A stretch of DNA of 64,000 nucleotides, taken from NCBI GenBank assembly GCA_011800155.1, contig CM022374.1, positions 2,294,001 through 2,358,000 of the forward strand, written 5' to 3'. The notes under the pieces are model-generated. The model was not told the DNA's origin, did no database searches, and saw nothing but the letters and a program-made list of their open reading frames with translations. How positions within the stretch are numbered: the stretch's first letter is position 1; every line of letters begins with the position of its first letter. The translations under genes were made by a program, and so were the position numbers. The DNA comes from Flammulina velutipes. Its lineage: Eukaryota > Basidiomycota > Agaricomycetes > Agaricales > Physalacriaceae. Shown piece by piece: positions 63,173 to 64,000 of this stretch.

Positions 63173-63946
63173 CTACAGTACAGTCTCGTATTTCTCAAAC
63201 TCCTTCATCAAGCGCCCCCACCTCCCATTCTGCCAGGAAGTAACATCCTTCCACTCATCGCTGTCCTCCCCCCAACTTATCCTTCCCCACCGCAAGAAAG
63301 CACAAATCAAAACATCTGCAAACGAAATGGTATCCCCCATGACGAACTTGTCTCCCTCCTCCATCCATTGATCGATTTTTCCAAGCCCGTCCTTCGCTTT
63401 TGCCCACTCGACGGCCCTTTTCTCTTCGCTCAACTGGAACGCCTCCGGTGTTATGCCCCGATTCGCGTAGAACGCAATGTTGACCGGAGTCATCGTTTTA
63501 AATGTCGCTGGAAGCACGAACTGCCGCAAGGGCTCGGCACTGGCCCCTGCCGCCTTCCGGAACGCAAGATGCAAGGCCTTTGTTCCCTGCGGTATGATCG
63601 TTGGGGTATCAGGATACGTCCTATCCAGGTAGGCGACAATGTCAATCGATTCGGACATGACCACTCCAGTCGCGTCGTCCTGTATGAAAGGAACTGTATA
63701 ACGCGGGCTACCATCAGCCTTGACTCCAGTAGGCGCAACTCCCAATTCCTTGCACGTAGGCTCTATCTCAGGATATTCAAGCCATACAGTCTTGTACTCG
63801 AGGCCTTTGATGTTCAATGGGTAACTGTCAGTTAGATGAGTTCACATTTTCTTCACAAAGGACGGATGTGCTTACCGAGCGCACCATGCTGAGGTTGACC
63901 ATGCTTTGGTAGACAGGTTGGAGGTGAGATCATACAACGTAATCAT
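63173..63946 (-). CDS. glutathione S-transferase (fungal, thioredoxin-fold N-terminus)
   Basis: Two exons (63946-63876, 63824-63173) give 240 residues. The N-terminal thioredoxin-like domain is MITLYDLTSNLSTKAWSTSAWCARYPLNIKGLEYKTVWLEYPEI, then YTVPFIQDDATGVVMSESIDIVAYLDRTYPDTP (cis-Pro in VPF, and the ES pair that binds the glutathione gamma-glutamyl part). The helical C-terminal domain (EWAKAKDGLGKIDQWMEEGDKFVMGDTISFADVLICAFLRW) has the usual N-cap box ISFADV. It matches the basidiomycete GST classes that start LYDL and carry the W in KAWS. Likely role: detoxification of small phenolics or stress products; the substrate is unknown. The neighbouring acyl-CoA ligase is transcribed in the same direction. 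Confidence 0.88.
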
Positions 63947-64000
63947 GGCTGGTAAGCTTGAGGAATTGAGGAGATGGGTACAAGATCATGATGGGTAACA

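Overview
The window is a gene-dense stretch of a filamentous basidiomycete nuclear genome, most likely an Agaricomycete (mushroom-forming fungus). The evidence is the gene content (laccase, expanded kinase-like and MYND-finger families, a fungal-type GST and acyl-CoA ligase), the many short introns (mostly 42-60 nt, GT-AG with a few GC-AG), and intergenic gaps of only a few hundred bases. All gene models were spliced by hand from exon phases. Where a length in residues is given, the exon lengths add up to an intact reading frame.

Layout. 1-10.9 kb: the 3' part of a Mediator Med19-like gene, an IMD/BAR-like gene (minus), a tail-anchored SAM-domain gene (plus), an HMG-box gene and cytosolic methionyl-tRNA synthetase (minus, 13 exons including two 8-nt microexons). 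12.2-19 kb: four direct tandem copies of a membrane-anchored protein-kinase-like gene, the fourth cut off at its 3' end, each with a CACGTG box 26-29 nt before the start. 19-30 kb: an FCP1/NIF-like HAD protein, a P450 relic, checkpoint kinase Chk1 (minus), a MYND-finger protein, an arrestin-like protein and a two-finger C2H2 protein. 30.3-32.6 kb: a METTL21-like methyltransferase gene interrupted by about 1.25 kb bounded by imperfect inverted repeats. 32.6-41 kb: a peroxisomal-type adenine nucleotide carrier, a TM/coiled-coil protein of unknown function, a PX-PB1 scaffold protein and actin-related protein 10. 41-49 kb: a bromodomain protein, a Ytp1-like membrane protein and a laccase. 50-64 kb: an LRR/RNI-like protein, an ISWI chromatin remodeller, gamma-glutamyltranspeptidase, a divergent actin, an acyl-CoA ligase and a glutathione S-transferase.

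Most genes are single-copy housekeeping or regulatory genes with no operon-like logic. Several pairs are divergent and share short upstream regions (IMD/SAM, ARP10/bromodomain, Chk1/MYND, GGT/actin). The accessory part is the kinase-like array. Its conserved gene structure, conserved promoter box and recent-looking duplication make it the best candidate here for an undescribed system. The second is the interrupted methyltransferase, whose insertion may have brought its own splice sites.
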